Source: Chloroflexota bacterium
GTDB taxonomy: Bacteria > Chloroflexota > Chloroflexia > JAMDCE01
NCBI GenBank assembly: GCA_023489135.1
Contig: JAMDCE010000435.1
Span: forward strand, 1-38,303
DNA: 38,303 nt
Direction: 5' to 3'
This document shows positions 1-6,959 of the stretch, piece after piece (within the stretch, counting starts at the first letter, position 1; each line of letters opens with the position of its first letter). The notes under the pieces are model-generated. The model saw only the letters and a program-made list of their open reading frames with translations. It searched no databases and was not told where the DNA came from. The position numbers and the translations under genes are program-made.

Positions 1-852
1 TACTGGGCGCTCGCGCAATTGCATCGGGCACAGGCGGATGTGATGGCCGGGCTGGCCATGATCGAGAGGGCGATCGAGACGGTCCAGGACAACGGCTTGA
101 CCGTGATGCGCCGCCTTCTGCTCGCCGAACGGGCGGAGCTCCTGGTGGCTCTGGCCCGACTGGAGGACGCGGAGAACTGGGCGCGCGAGCATCGGGTGGG
201 GGAAGCGGTCGACTTCGGCTTGCCTCACGAGCGGGAGTGCCTGAGCCTGGTCCGGCTCCGCCTGGCGCGGGGCGAAGTGGCGGAGGCGGTCAAGCTTCTG
301 GCGCGTCTGCTGGGTCCCGCCGAGACCGCCGGGCGCTTCGGGGTCGTGATCGAGATTCTGGCGCTCCAGGCGCTGGCCCTGCAGGAGAGTGGTAAGCTCA
401 CCCTAGCGCAAAGCTCCATGGAACGGGCGCTGGCCCTGGCCGAGCCGGAGGGTTTCATCCGCACGTTCGCCGATCACGGCGAGCCGATGGGCGCCCTGCT
501 CCGCCAGGTGGCCGCGCGAGGGATCGCTTCCGAGTACGTCGCCCGACTGCTGGCGGCCATTGCATCTCCCGGACGGAGCGCTCCGCCTGGCGGAAGCACT
601 CACCATGGACCTGCCAGCGACCTAGGGGCCGCGATGATGCGGAGCGGTGCTGAGCCGCTCACCGCCCGCGAGATTGAGGTCCTCCGTCTTCTGGCGGGTG
701 GTGCGTCCAACCTGGTGATCGCCGGCGAACTGACGGTCAGCGTGGGCACCGTCAAGGCGCACATCAGCCATATCCTCGGTAAGATCGGAGCGGGCAACCG
801 CACCGAGGCCGTGGCCCTGGCCAGGAAACTGGGGCTTCTCGAGCGAGAATAA
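1..852 (+). CDS. LuxR/MalT-like transcriptional regulator, 3' part (5' end outside window)
   Basis: The frame is open from base 1, so this is the C-terminal part of a longer protein; the TTG at 19 is probably internal. The first ~190 residues are helical and rich in Ala, Leu and Glu (for example ALARLEDAENWA), as in the TPR-like arm of MalT-type STAND regulators. The last ~65 residues are a GerE/LuxR helix-turn-helix: PLTAREIEVLRLLAGG, then SVGTVKAHISHILGKIG. Proteins of this type sense a ligand with an ATPase-TPR sensor and activate transcription by binding direct repeats. It lies just upstream of a type B stress promoter, and decayed copies of its 3' end precede two other promoters of the same family in this window (5,641-5,739 and 15,040-15,117). 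The family call is firm; its targets are unknown. Confidence 0.85.
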   Translation, partial: YWALAQLHRAQADVMAGLAMIERAIETVQDNGLTVMRRLLLAERAELLVALARLEDAENWAREHRVGEAVDFGLPHERECLSLVRLRLARGEVAEAVKLLARLLGPAETAGRFGVVIEILALQALALQESGKLTLAQSSMERALALAEPEGFIRTFADHGEPMGALLRQVAARGIASEYVARLLAAIASPGRSAPPGGSTHHGPASDLGAAMMRSGAEPLTAREIEVLRLLAGGASNLVIAGELTVSVGTVKAHISHILGKIGAGNRTEAVALARKLGLLERE

Positions 853-876
853 ACCCCCATATTAGACTTTCGATAG

Positions 877-928
877 ACGACAGCCGTGCCGGTTTACGCA
901 TATGCTGAGGCTGTAAGCGTAAACCGGC
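877..928 (+). promoter_or_regulatory. Type B stress promoter with 12-bp inverted repeat operator
   Basis: ACGACA (877-882), an 18-bp spacer and TATGCT (901-906) form a sigma70-like promoter. A perfect inverted repeat, GCCGGTTTACGC (888-899) and GCGTAAACCGGC (917-928), brackets the -10. Because the left arm lies upstream of any likely start site, this is a DNA operator rather than an RNA hairpin. Sister copies lie at 15,143 and 27,557, both in front of rubrerythrin genes. The core TTCGATAGACGACAG is shared with type A promoters. Confidence 0.75.
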
Positions 929-951
929 TTCTTCTTTGTGGGAGGTGAGCA

Positions 952-1332
952 GTGCTACGTCAGCTACGACAGCGGGCCAGCGAGGCCCTCTCAACCGCGC
1001 GCCAGATCGTGCTCTCGGCTGGCGGACCGGCGGACATTCAGGCCGAGGTCCTGCCCTGCGAGGCGGTGGACCTCGCCCTTTACGTGCTCGTGCCCAGGAC
1101 GTCGGATCTGCTGTTCAATCTGGAGAGCAATACGCTTGTGGTAGCCACCGCCGACACCTGGCAGGCGCGCGGGGTGGCACGTTTGTTGACGCCAGGCGAG
1201 TACCCCGACCGACTTGCCCTTGCCGGGGCGCCCGAAGCGGAGTGGTGCGAAGTGGTCGAGATTCGCCCCACGCGGCTGCAGGTGCGTCCACCAGATGGCC
1301 AGGGGCAAGGCGAGACGATTGATATCTCGTGA
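952..1332 (+). CDS. Pyridoxamine 5'-phosphate oxidase-like (FMN-binding split barrel) small protein
   Basis: The 126-aa protein starts at GTG 952, six bases after a GGAGGTG ribosome binding site. The stretch LLFNLESNTLVVATADTWQARGVARLL resembles the beta-barrel core of PNPOx-like flavin proteins, in which a strand of the form xVVVTxxxWQxRGxA is typical; the protein is short for that family. Such proteins bind FMN, F420 or heme, and several are general stress proteins. It is the only gene behind the type B promoter at 877, whose other copies drive rubrerythrins, which points to redox stress. The family call is from pattern only and could be wrong. Confidence 0.45.
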   Translation: MLRQLRQRASEALSTARQIVLSAGGPADIQAEVLPCEAVDLALYVLVPRTSDLLFNLESNTLVVATADTWQARGVARLLTPGEYPDRLALAGAPEAEWCEVVEIRPTRLQVRPPDGQGQGETIDIS

Positions 1333-1460
1333 AGGCCGTTACCGACCTTGAGTATTCAGTAGGAGCATGAACCTGGCCAATCTGACTGGCTGTCCTTGGC
1401 CCTGGCCAGCGCCGCCTGGCCGATTTCCAGGCGCATCGCAATAACCCATAACACCTTACC
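1333..1460. other. Intergenic stretch without recognised content
   Basis: No plausible start/RBS combination, hairpin or repeat was found between the end of the PNPOx-like gene and the boxes of the next promoter. The segment is rich in TGGCC and GGCGC. Confidence 0.4.
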
Positions 1461-1557
1461 CTAACCCCAAGGTACCAGCACTAATCCCTGGCCCCCAGAT
1501 CTAATCCCAGAATAAGCACTTCGATAGACGACAGGCGGCGGGGATTAGGGATACGAT
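1461..1557 (+). promoter_or_regulatory. Type A stress promoter with phased TAAYCC boxes
   Basis: This is the clearest copy of the recurrent promoter. CTAACCCC (1461), CTAATCCC (1481) and CTAATCCC (1501) lie exactly 20 bp apart. ACGACA (1528-1533), an 18-bp spacer and TACGAT (1552-1557) follow. The spacer contains GGGATTAG (1541-1548), the inverted form of the boxes. The spacing from the last TAATCC to the -35 is 26 bp, as in the copies at 5,760, 6,960, 15,843 and 24,123. Boxes two helical turns apart suggest an activator bound cooperatively on one face of the DNA. Confidence 0.8.
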
Positions 1558-1648
1558 ACTACCAGAGAACCGTTTAGAGAACCGCTCGCAAGGGCAGCGG
1601 CAGGGAACAGCTAGTTGGAATACATCACCAAGCGAGGAGAGTGCCAAG

Positions 1649-1990
1649 ATGCAAGAATATCGAATGAAAGTTGCGCCCGAGACTGTGGCGTATGCTGACA
1701 GGGAGAACCACAAGCTAGTAGTGGAGTTCGCCATCCCAGGGGCGCCAACGGAAACCATCGATTTGAAGATACTGGAAGACAGCGTCCACTTGATGGCGCC
1801 AGCAAGGGACATCGAGTACGTTTCAGCTCTGGCTCTGGGTTGGCCGGTGAAACCTGACAAAGCCGAAGCGACTTACGAGCACGGCCTGCTCCGGATCGAA
1901 GTGCTCTTCAAAGATCCGATGGAAGATGCTGTAAAAGTCGCCATCAAAGCAGTTGTCACGGAATCGAAGACCGAGAGGATCAAAGCCTGA
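1649..1990 (+). CDS. Hsp20 / alpha-crystallin-like small heat shock protein
   Basis: The 113-aa protein starts at ATG 1649 after GAGGAGAG. It has the alpha-crystallin pattern: KLVVEFAIPGAPTETIDLKILEDSVHL (residues ~23-50), then ATYEHGLLRIEVLFK (~75-90) with the G-L-L-R/x-I element that closes the sandwich. It lacks a long N-terminal arm and a clear C-terminal I-x-I tail, so it is a minimal or divergent member. The family is an ATP-independent holdase that binds unfolding proteins in the cytoplasm. It is monocistronic behind the type A promoter at 1,461, which fits stress induction. Confidence 0.75.
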   Translation: MQEYRMKVAPETVAYADRENHKLVVEFAIPGAPTETIDLKILEDSVHLMAPARDIEYVSALALGWPVKPDKAEATYEHGLLRIEVLFKDPMEDAVKVAIKAVVTESKTERIKA

Positions 1991-2116
1991 CGACCCGTTA
2001 AGTAGCTGGACAATGTCACATTAGCCTGTTGCGTAATCGACGGTCGGCCGCGTCCACCTACCACCGGTGGGGGACGAGCCCCCCGCGCTACGTTCTAGAC
2101 GTTAGTGAGGATCGCA

Positions 2117-2500
2117 ATGACAAACCATGCCACCGCCACGCTCAGCAAGCTGAGCGACACTAACATGACCGTCAAGATTTCCGACGAAGACATCCGAGGG
2201 CGAACCGTAAAGGATAAGGACGGCAACGACGTCGGGAAGGTCGATGACCTCCTGATCGACGACCGCGACCAGAAGGTTCGCTTCATGCAGGTAGAGTCGG
2301 GTGGGTTCCTCGGCCTAGGCGAGACGAAGTCCTTCATCCCGGTCGACGCCATCACCCGCATAACCAAGAACTTCGTCCACATCAACCAGTCCCGTGCGCA
2401 CGTGGCCGGCGCACCTTGCTATGACCCTGGCCTCGCCGAGCAGGACTACTACCGAAATCTGTACGGCTACTACGGCTACGCGCCGTACTGGGGGGGCTAA
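2117..2500 (+). CDS. PRC-barrel domain protein (copy 1)
   Basis: The ATG at 2117 is chosen over GTG 2105 because the latter overlaps the GTGAGGA ribosome binding site and because the near-identical paralogue at 17,202 starts at the same residue. The 127-aa protein has a PRC-barrel: DIRGRTVKDKDGNDVGKVDDLLID (residues ~24-47), then VRFMQVESGGFLGLG and FIPVDAITRI. A Tyr/Gly-rich tail (YYRNLYGYYGYAPYWGG) follows. PRC-barrels bind RNA, photosynthetic complexes or other proteins; in small stand-alone proteins the role is generally unknown but often stress-linked. No type A/B promoter is visible directly upstream, only a short CCACCGGTGG palindrome near 2,061. Confidence 0.85.
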   Translation: MTNHATATLSKLSDTNMTVKISDEDIRGRTVKDKDGNDVGKVDDLLIDDRDQKVRFMQVESGGFLGLGETKSFIPVDAITRITKNFVHINQSRAHVAGAPCYDPGLAEQDYYRNLYGYYGYAPYWGG

Positions 2501-2535
2501 TAGCTCTACCCGTCCTAAAGAATCAAGGGGGCTCT

Positions 2536-2808
2536 ATGACAATACTCGCTGGGCTAGTCGTGGGTCTCGTCGCCGGTTGGGGTGCCAATCGGCTCATGGG
2601 ATCGGGAGGTTACGGCCTTATCGGGGACATCGTCGTCGGGATCCTCGGCGCGGTTGTCGTCGCCTGGTTGGTAACGCCGCTGCTGGGGATCGACGTGATC
2701 GGGATCAACCTCACCAGCATCGCTGTTGGGGTAATTGGCGCAGTCATCCTGATCGCCTTTTTCCGCGCTTTGTCGCCGGGCCGCGGCATTTGGCACCTCC
2801 GCCAGTGA
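2536..2808 (+). CDS. GlsB/YeaQ/YmgE-family stress membrane protein (copy 1)
   Basis: The 90-aa, very hydrophobic protein starts at ATG 2536 after AAGGGGG. It shows the family signature: GLVVGLVAGWGANRLMG, a GGYGLIGDIVVGILGAVVVAWL block, and a third segment GVIGAVILIAFFRAL. Three transmembrane helices are expected. The family (transglycosylase-associated, PF04226) is induced by acid, salt and envelope stress; the biochemical role is unknown. It follows the PRC-barrel gene by 35 bp and is probably co-transcribed. A close paralogue is at 7,110. Confidence 0.88.
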   Translation: MTILAGLVVGLVAGWGANRLMGSGGYGLIGDIVVGILGAVVVAWLVTPLLGIDVIGINLTSIAVGVIGAVILIAFFRALSPGRGIWHLRQ

Positions 2809-2820
2809 AGAAAGGCAATT

Positions 2821-2885
2821 CTGTGGCGCGACTTGGTCAGGCAGGGAGCGAAGCCAGCCTGCTCTACCACTCGAATCCGATCGTA
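2821..2885 (+). promoter_or_regulatory. Leader hairpin element, copy H0
   Basis: CTGTGGCGCGACTTGG, a central stem (CAGGC / GCCTG), CTGCTCTACC and then GAATCCGATCGTAG match the conserved flanks of the elements at 6,138, 17,066, 19,776 and 23,353. It lies upstream of the 42-codon membrane ORF at 2,950. The central stem sequence differs from the other copies while the flanks are kept. Confidence 0.5.
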
Positions 2886-2949
2886 GTGGAATCTGGCAAG
2901 TGGTGTCGTGGGTTTCTTGTGCTAAGCAAGCTAGAGAAGGGCGGCTGAA

Positions 2950-3078
2950 ATGTTTGGAATCGCACTTGGAGCGCTCGGCGATCTCGGGGCAGGTGGATTG
3001 ACCGCTCTTGCGGTCGTGACACTCTTCGTGTTGTTTACCTTCTGGGTTGGCTCATTAGGTTCCAATACGGCGCGGTGA
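2950..3078 (+). CDS. Small single-span membrane protein (42 aa)
   Basis: ATG 2950 to TGA 3078 encodes a 42-aa peptide: a Gly/Ala/Leu-rich start (FGIALGALGDLGAGG), one strongly hydrophobic segment (LTALAVVTLFVLFTFWVG) and a short polar end (SNTAR). The upstream GAAGGGCGG is a fair ribosome binding site. It is placed like other small stress membrane genes here, after a leader hairpin. No family was recognised; a chance ORF cannot be excluded. Confidence 0.4.
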   Translation: MFGIALGALGDLGAGGLTALAVVTLFVLFTFWVGSLGSNTAR

Positions 3079-3111
3079 ACAGGTACAGTCCGCCTGGTCC
3101 CCAATAGAGAA

Positions 3112-3714
3112 ATGCGGTCCAGTCAAATTGGCTATGCATCGGTTCTAGGAGGGGCAGAGTTGCGTGTATTTGGGTTTGCAACAGCCGTAATAGGGGTTGT
3201 CGTTACCCTTGAAGGGGGAATGCTCGCCGGAGAAAACATACTCCGACTTCAAGACGTATTGCCAACTCCAATAGCGAGACCTACAGCAACGGTAACTAGT
3301 ACACCTACAGCCCCGTTTTCGTTCAGAGCGACCACTTCGCTAACAAACAGCCCAGCATCACAGCCAAGCAATACACCTGCGCCAATTCCAACCCAAGGAG
3401 CAATGACCAGACGGCAGGTAGTCTCATCTAGTGAACGATTCGAGGTGGCCGGCAAGGATGCCTACGAGAAACCAGTCAGTTTGAGTGCTGGCGACAAAAT
3501 AGATGGATCATTTTCGGTAGAGTACTCTGAAATCAATTTCGCTCTCTGGATGATAGCTCCTGTTAAGAAACTTCTCGTTGGGGAGAGCCGAGCAGGGAAC
3601 GGTTATCACTTTAGCTACGATGCGGTTGAGACTGGCGATTATCTTTTTAACTTCGAAAATGGCTCTACGCCTATTCGGAAATACATTAACCTATACTACA
3701 CGGTCACTAGATGA
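3112..3714 (+). CDS. Membrane-anchored protein with P/T/S-rich linker and GOLD-like C-terminal domain
   Basis: The 200-aa protein begins with a hydrophobic segment (FGFATAVIGVVVTLEGG, residues ~20-36) that would act as an uncleaved signal anchor. A linker rich in Pro, Thr and Ser (~50-96; PTPIARPTATVTSTPTAP) follows. The outer domain (~100-200) has VSLSAGDKIDGSFSVE, then FSYDAVETGDYLFNFEN, the pattern of a GOLD/emp24-type or jelly-roll beta domain. It is expected outside the membrane, possibly binding sugar or peptide. AT content is higher than in neighbouring genes. The ribosome binding site for ATG 3112 is weak. Function unknown. Confidence 0.6.
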   Translation: MRSSQIGYASVLGGAELRVFGFATAVIGVVVTLEGGMLAGENILRLQDVLPTPIARPTATVTSTPTAPFSFRATTSLTNSPASQPSNTPAPIPTQGAMTRRQVVSSSERFEVAGKDAYEKPVSLSAGDKIDGSFSVEYSEINFALWMIAPVKKLLVGESRAGNGYHFSYDAVETGDYLFNFENGSTPIRKYINLYYTVTR

Positions 3715-3774
3715 TCAACCGAGCACAGCGCACTACCATTAGCTACTGATTCGTTCTTTGATTTCTGAGCCGTC

Positions 3775-3920
3775 GCACACGAGCCTAACGGAGAAGCAAT
3801 GGCCGAATTCCCGAAAGGGAAACGGGGGAACCAGATACTTGGGGTGAATTCTCGACCTTGGCCGAGATAGGGCAGCTCTTTCAACCCGAGCCCGTCAGCT
3901 AACCTCGTAGGCTAGTAGAA
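3775..3920 (+). promoter_or_regulatory. Cyclic di-AMP riboswitch (ydaO/yuaA class)
   Basis: The leader carries the conserved blocks of this class in order: GGCCGAATTCCCG, AACGGGGGAACCA (3821-3833), GGGGTGAATTC (3841-3851), then CCGAGCCCGTCAGCT followed by AACCTCGTAGGC (to 3912). The closing helix is AGCCTA (3782-3787) with TAGGCT (3908-3913). This class usually switches expression off when c-di-AMP binds and controls K+ uptake, osmolyte and cell-wall genes. It ends about 80 bp before the trehalose-6-phosphate synthase start, so c-di-AMP probably governs osmolyte synthesis here. Confidence 0.9.
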
Positions 3921-3996
3921 AGAGGCGTAGCGATCCTCAGGGTGCTAGGCTATGTCCTCGGACCCTTCTGTTGTCTGCGCCCAGAAGAGGGGATCG

Positions 3997-5628
3997 ATGA
4001 TACTTGAAGAGCAGCGTTCAGGCGACTTAAATCTGGTTGTAGCCAGCAACAGGGGTCCTGTTGAGCACTATTTGGGGCCAAACAACGAGATCGAAGTGAG
4101 GAGAGCAAGTGGGGGTTTGGTTAGTGCGCTCAGTGCCGTCAGAATGGATCACGAATTCTCGTGGATAGCCAGTGCAGTTACGCCCGGGGACCGCTACATC
4201 GCGGGGCGCCCGCCACGATCTAACGGGACTTCCATACCGCGACAAAGTCCACCTCCTGATTCTCTGCCAGACACGAAGATTGGATTCCACCCCAACGTCG
4301 ACTTTGTGGCCGTTCCGAAGGACGTCTTCCACAACTTCTACGACGTCTTCAGCAACCGGTTCCTATGGTTTCTCCAGCACTCGATGTGGGGCCGCTTGCA
4401 GCCTCCCAGGGACAAGAACACCATCGGCGAAGCGTGGTGGGGCGGGTACGTGCCTACAAACGTGGCTTTCGCCCGCACAGTTGCAGCCAAGACTAGGGGA
4501 CAAACGAAGCCTGTCATTATGCTGCACGACTACCACTTGTACCGGGCTCCAGGATTCATTCGGCAGCTGGTACCGGACGCAGTCTTGCAGCATTTCATCC
4601 ATATTCCGTGGCCTGAACCAATGGTATGGCAACCTCTTCCCTTATCGCTGCGTCGAGAGATTTGCCGAAGCCTCCTGGCGAACGACATCATCGGCTTTCA
4701 GACTCTATTGTCGGCGCGTAATTTCCTTCGCTGCTGCGATAATTTCCTGGAGGATGCCGAGGTTGATGATGTCGGAATGACGGTTAAGATCCGCAAACAA
4801 GTTGTACGCGTGCGTGTCTATCCCATCTCAGTTGATGTCCACGGACTGCGAGAAGCCATGAGCTCACCTGTCGTGAGGCTGCATCAGGAGCGGCTGCGAC
4901 AACTTTGCGGCGAGCGAACGGTGGTTCGCGTCGATCGTTTGGATCCCAGCAAGAACATCGTCCGTGGATTCCGCGCTTTCGCGCGGTTGCTCGACAGGCA
5001 CCAGGAGTTGCAAGGTAGGGTTAAGTTTCTGGCATTCCTCGTGCCGTCACGCACAGGTATCACAGAATACGAGCAATACTACGAAGAGGTCACGAGGCTG
5101 GTACAGGCGATTAACACAAGATTCGGACGAGGGGGGTTTCGGCCGGTGGAGGTATTCTACGAAAACAACTACCCTCAGGCGCTAGCTGGAATGAGTCTTT
5201 GCGATGTGCTGCTGGTGAATCCGCTTGCCGACGGCATGAATCTGGTGGCGAAAGAGGGCCCTATCGTGAGTTCGCGTGATAGCTTGCTGATACTATCCAG
5301 GGCGGCGGGAGCATTCGAGCAGTTATCTGGCACAGTGCTGGGCGTCGAGCCCACTGACGTGGACGGAACGACCAGCGCACTGGCAGAGGCATTGGCGATG
5401 TCATCCCTGGAGCGGCGAGAACGTGCGCGCGCCCTTCGCTCTAAGATCGAAAAGGAGGACATCTCTCGCTGGATTGCGAGCCAGATGGACGACATTGGCG
5501 AAGTCTTTGCCGAACGTCGGGGAGGAAACCACGGACGGGGAAACTCTGCCTCAAGAAAGGATTGTTCGAACTTGCCGACCCTGGCATGCAAAGCGTCCCA
5601 GATGTTGAACGTTTCTTCCATAGGATAA
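3997..5628 (+). CDS. otsA: Alpha,alpha-trehalose-phosphate synthase (UDP/GDP-glucose), GT20
   Basis: It transfers glucose from a nucleotide sugar to glucose-6-phosphate, giving trehalose-6-phosphate, an osmolyte precursor, in the cytoplasm. The start is put at ATG 3997 (543 aa), which has AGAGGGG upstream; ATG 3952 would add 15 residues. GT20 landmarks are clear: SNRGP (residues ~17-21) and RRASGGLVSAL at the N-terminus; LHDYHLYRAPGFIRQL in the middle; VRVDRLDPSKNIVRGFRAF with the phosphate-binding R and K; and NPLADGMNLVAKE near the C-terminus, which contacts the donor. No phosphatase partner (otsB) is nearby. It is preceded by a c-di-AMP riboswitch and followed by a decayed LuxR tail and a type A promoter. 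Length and motifs indicate an intact enzyme. Confidence 0.93.
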   Translation: MILEEQRSGDLNLVVASNRGPVEHYLGPNNEIEVRRASGGLVSALSAVRMDHEFSWIASAVTPGDRYIAGRPPRSNGTSIPRQSPPPDSLPDTKIGFHPNVDFVAVPKDVFHNFYDVFSNRFLWFLQHSMWGRLQPPRDKNTIGEAWWGGYVPTNVAFARTVAAKTRGQTKPVIMLHDYHLYRAPGFIRQLVPDAVLQHFIHIPWPEPMVWQPLPLSLRREICRSLLANDIIGFQTLLSARNFLRCCDNFLEDAEVDDVGMTVKIRKQVVRVRVYPISVDVHGLREAMSSPVVRLHQERLRQLCGERTVVRVDRLDPSKNIVRGFRAFARLLDRHQELQGRVKFLAFLVPSRTGITEYEQYYEEVTRLVQAINTRFGRGGFRPVEVFYENNYPQALAGMSLCDVLLVNPLADGMNLVAKEGPIVSSRDSLLILSRAAGAFEQLSGTVLGVEPTDVDGTTSALAEALAMSSLERRERARALRSKIEKEDISRWIASQMDDIGEVFAERRGGNHGRGNSASRKDCSNLPTLACKASQMLNVSSIG

Positions 5629-5640
5629 CACAGGAAGTCG

Positions 5641-5739
5641 TTTAGCAACATCAGCCGCAGTCTCGGCAAGAACGGAGCACGCGAGCCCCCCGAGGCCGCG
5701 TCCCGTGCCGGGGACATGGGGATTCTTGAGCAAGAGTAA
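5641..5739 (+). pseudogene. Decayed 3' end of a LuxR-type regulator gene
   Basis: In frame, TTTAGCAACATC... to TAA 5737-5739 encodes SNISRSLGKNGA, then PEAASRAGDMGILEQE. This aligns with the end of the regulator at 1-852 (AHISHILGKIGA ... TEAVALARKLGLLERE). The trailing AGTAAACCCCC also matches AATAAACCCCC after that gene. Only the last ~32 codons remain, joined directly after otsA and followed by a type A promoter. Confidence 0.75.
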
Positions 5740-5759
5740 ACCCCCTTGTCCCCGATATC

Positions 5760-5815
5760 TAATCCCTGAATAGGCACTTCGATAGACGACAGGCGGCGAG
5801 GATTACGGATACACT
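5760..5815 (+). promoter_or_regulatory. Type A stress promoter
   Basis: TAATCC (5760-5765), ACGACA (5786-5791), 18-bp spacer, TACACT (5810-5815). The inverted box in the spacer is GGATTACGG, slightly diverged. Only one clear upstream box is present; AAACCCCC near 5,738 may stand in for the second. It drives the small membrane gene at 5,966 and probably the PRC-barrel gene at 6,265. Confidence 0.75.
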
Positions 5816-5965
5816 ACTAGTAGAGGGATACGCTAGTACTCGCACCCATTCTCACCTGCACAATTCTCAAGTTGGCACGGTTATGGCCGAGTCAGCATAC
5901 AGCCGGTCTGGCTCAAGCTAGAACATCTAGAACTAAAGAATCTCGATAAACTTAGGAGGCTGTCA

Positions 5966-6118
5966 ATGCCACTCATTACAATCTTGGTGGTCGTGGGACT
6001 GATACTGGCTCTTCTTGACCTGTTCCCAATAATCCCCGCGAAAATCCCCTTTCTAACAATAGCAGTAATCTTACTGGCTATCGCTCTTCTGCTTATGACT
6101 GGAGGAATCAAAGTATAG
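5966..6118 (+). CDS. Small two-span membrane protein (50 aa)
   Basis: ATG 5966 follows TTAGGAGG by six bases; stop is TAG 6116-6118. The peptide is almost entirely hydrophobic: LITILVVVGLILALL, a short DLFPIIPAKIPF turn, and LTIAVILLAIALLLMTGG ending IKV. It resembles tiny Thivi_2564/DUF-type membrane proteins common in stress clusters, but the family is not certain. A fragment of a second copy survives at 24,053-24,092, which supports this being a real gene. It is the first gene after the type A promoter at 5,760. Confidence 0.65.
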   Translation: MPLITILVVVGLILALLDLFPIIPAKIPFLTIAVILLAIALLLMTGGIKV

Positions 6119-6137
6119 CTAATGGTAGCACCAGAAC

Positions 6138-6235
6138 GCACGTGCGGCGGATGGGGCAGAAAGTCCAGCCTGTGGTGCGAAATGGTGGGACGGCAGACTT
6201 CGCTGCCGCTCTAACGGCGAAACCCAAACGTAGAG
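6138..6235 (+). promoter_or_regulatory. Leader hairpin element, copy H1
   Basis: GTGCGGCGGATGGGGCAG, then CCTGTGGTGCGAAATGG (6173-6189), a stem CGGCAG-ACTTCG-CTGCCG (6191-6208), CTCTAACGG and GAAACCCAAACG. The upstream GTGCGGCG block is shared with copy H2 at 17,066. It lies in the leader of the PRC-barrel gene, 30 bp before its ribosome binding site. Confidence 0.6.
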
Positions 6236-6264
6236 GAAGACGAGAAACTTAAGGAGGCATAATC

Positions 6265-6840
6265 ATGAAAGCGTCGGAGATCAAAGGGAAGACTGTCATC
6301 ACGACCCAAGGGGAAAACATCGGAATGGTGGAGGACGTGCTTTTGCGTCCAGTGGAGCAGCGCTTGGGGGCGCTGGTAATAAAGTCGCCGCGCTTCGCCG
6401 GGCTGCAGATCCTGTTGGCGGAAGACATCAGCAGCTTTGGGGGCGATGCGGTGCCGACCCAGAGCGCAGAGAAGCTCCAGGATCAGACGCGCTTCGGTGA
6501 TGCTGCCCAGATGCTGAGCCTCGGCGAGGCATCGGGACGCAGAGTGGCCACGGTTTCGGGCAACTATGCTGGCGAGCTAACTGACGTCCACATTGACCCG
6601 ACAACGGACAAGATAACGGGCTACGAAGTCACTGGCGGACTGTTCGCGAGAATGTTCGGCCATACCCACACCATCGAGGCCAGTGAGTACACTCGCCTCG
6701 GCAAGGATCTGCTCATCGTGGCGGATGAGGCAATCCCCGACCAGCGCGAAGAGCCGGCCCTCGCAGCGGGCACAGGAGTAACTGCCCCACTCCCCTATGG
6801 GGCCACCGAGGATGACGTGCTCGGCCCGCGGAAGGGGTAG
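6265..6840 (+). CDS. PRC-barrel protein with two barrel repeats (191 aa)
   Basis: ATG 6265 follows TTAAGGAGG. Repeat 1 (residues ~1-75): MKASEIKGKTVITTQGENIGMVEDVLL then RLGALVIKSPRFAGLQILLAEDI. Repeat 2 (~85-160): GRRVATVSGNYAGELTDVHIDPTTDKITGYEVTGG. A polar, Pro/Glu-rich tail follows. Double PRC-barrel proteins of this size occur next to CsbD and GlsB genes in stress islands; the binding partner is unknown. No signal peptide or membrane segment is seen, so it is likely cytoplasmic. A truncated second copy lies at 24,221-24,356. Confidence 0.85.
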   Translation: MKASEIKGKTVITTQGENIGMVEDVLLRPVEQRLGALVIKSPRFAGLQILLAEDISSFGGDAVPTQSAEKLQDQTRFGDAAQMLSLGEASGRRVATVSGNYAGELTDVHIDPTTDKITGYEVTGGLFARMFGHTHTIEASEYTRLGKDLLIVADEAIPDQREEPALAAGTGVTAPLPYGATEDDVLGPRKG

Positions 6841-6959
6841 AAGCGATCTCTGGCCCGTTTAACCGGGCTCAGCATTACAACTTCTGCTACGCGCAGATCG
6901 CCGGCTGATTCTACGTAATAACCAATAACCCTTCAACCGTTAGTCCGAGGTAACCGTAC

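Noticed and set aside
2394..2948. 184-codon plus-strand frame
   Set aside because: It overlaps the PRC-barrel and GlsB genes in another frame; its translation is Arg-rich and without RBS.
4172..4780. 202-codon plus-strand frame within otsA
   Set aside because: Out-of-frame shadow of otsA, Thr/Ser/Arg-rich with no RBS.
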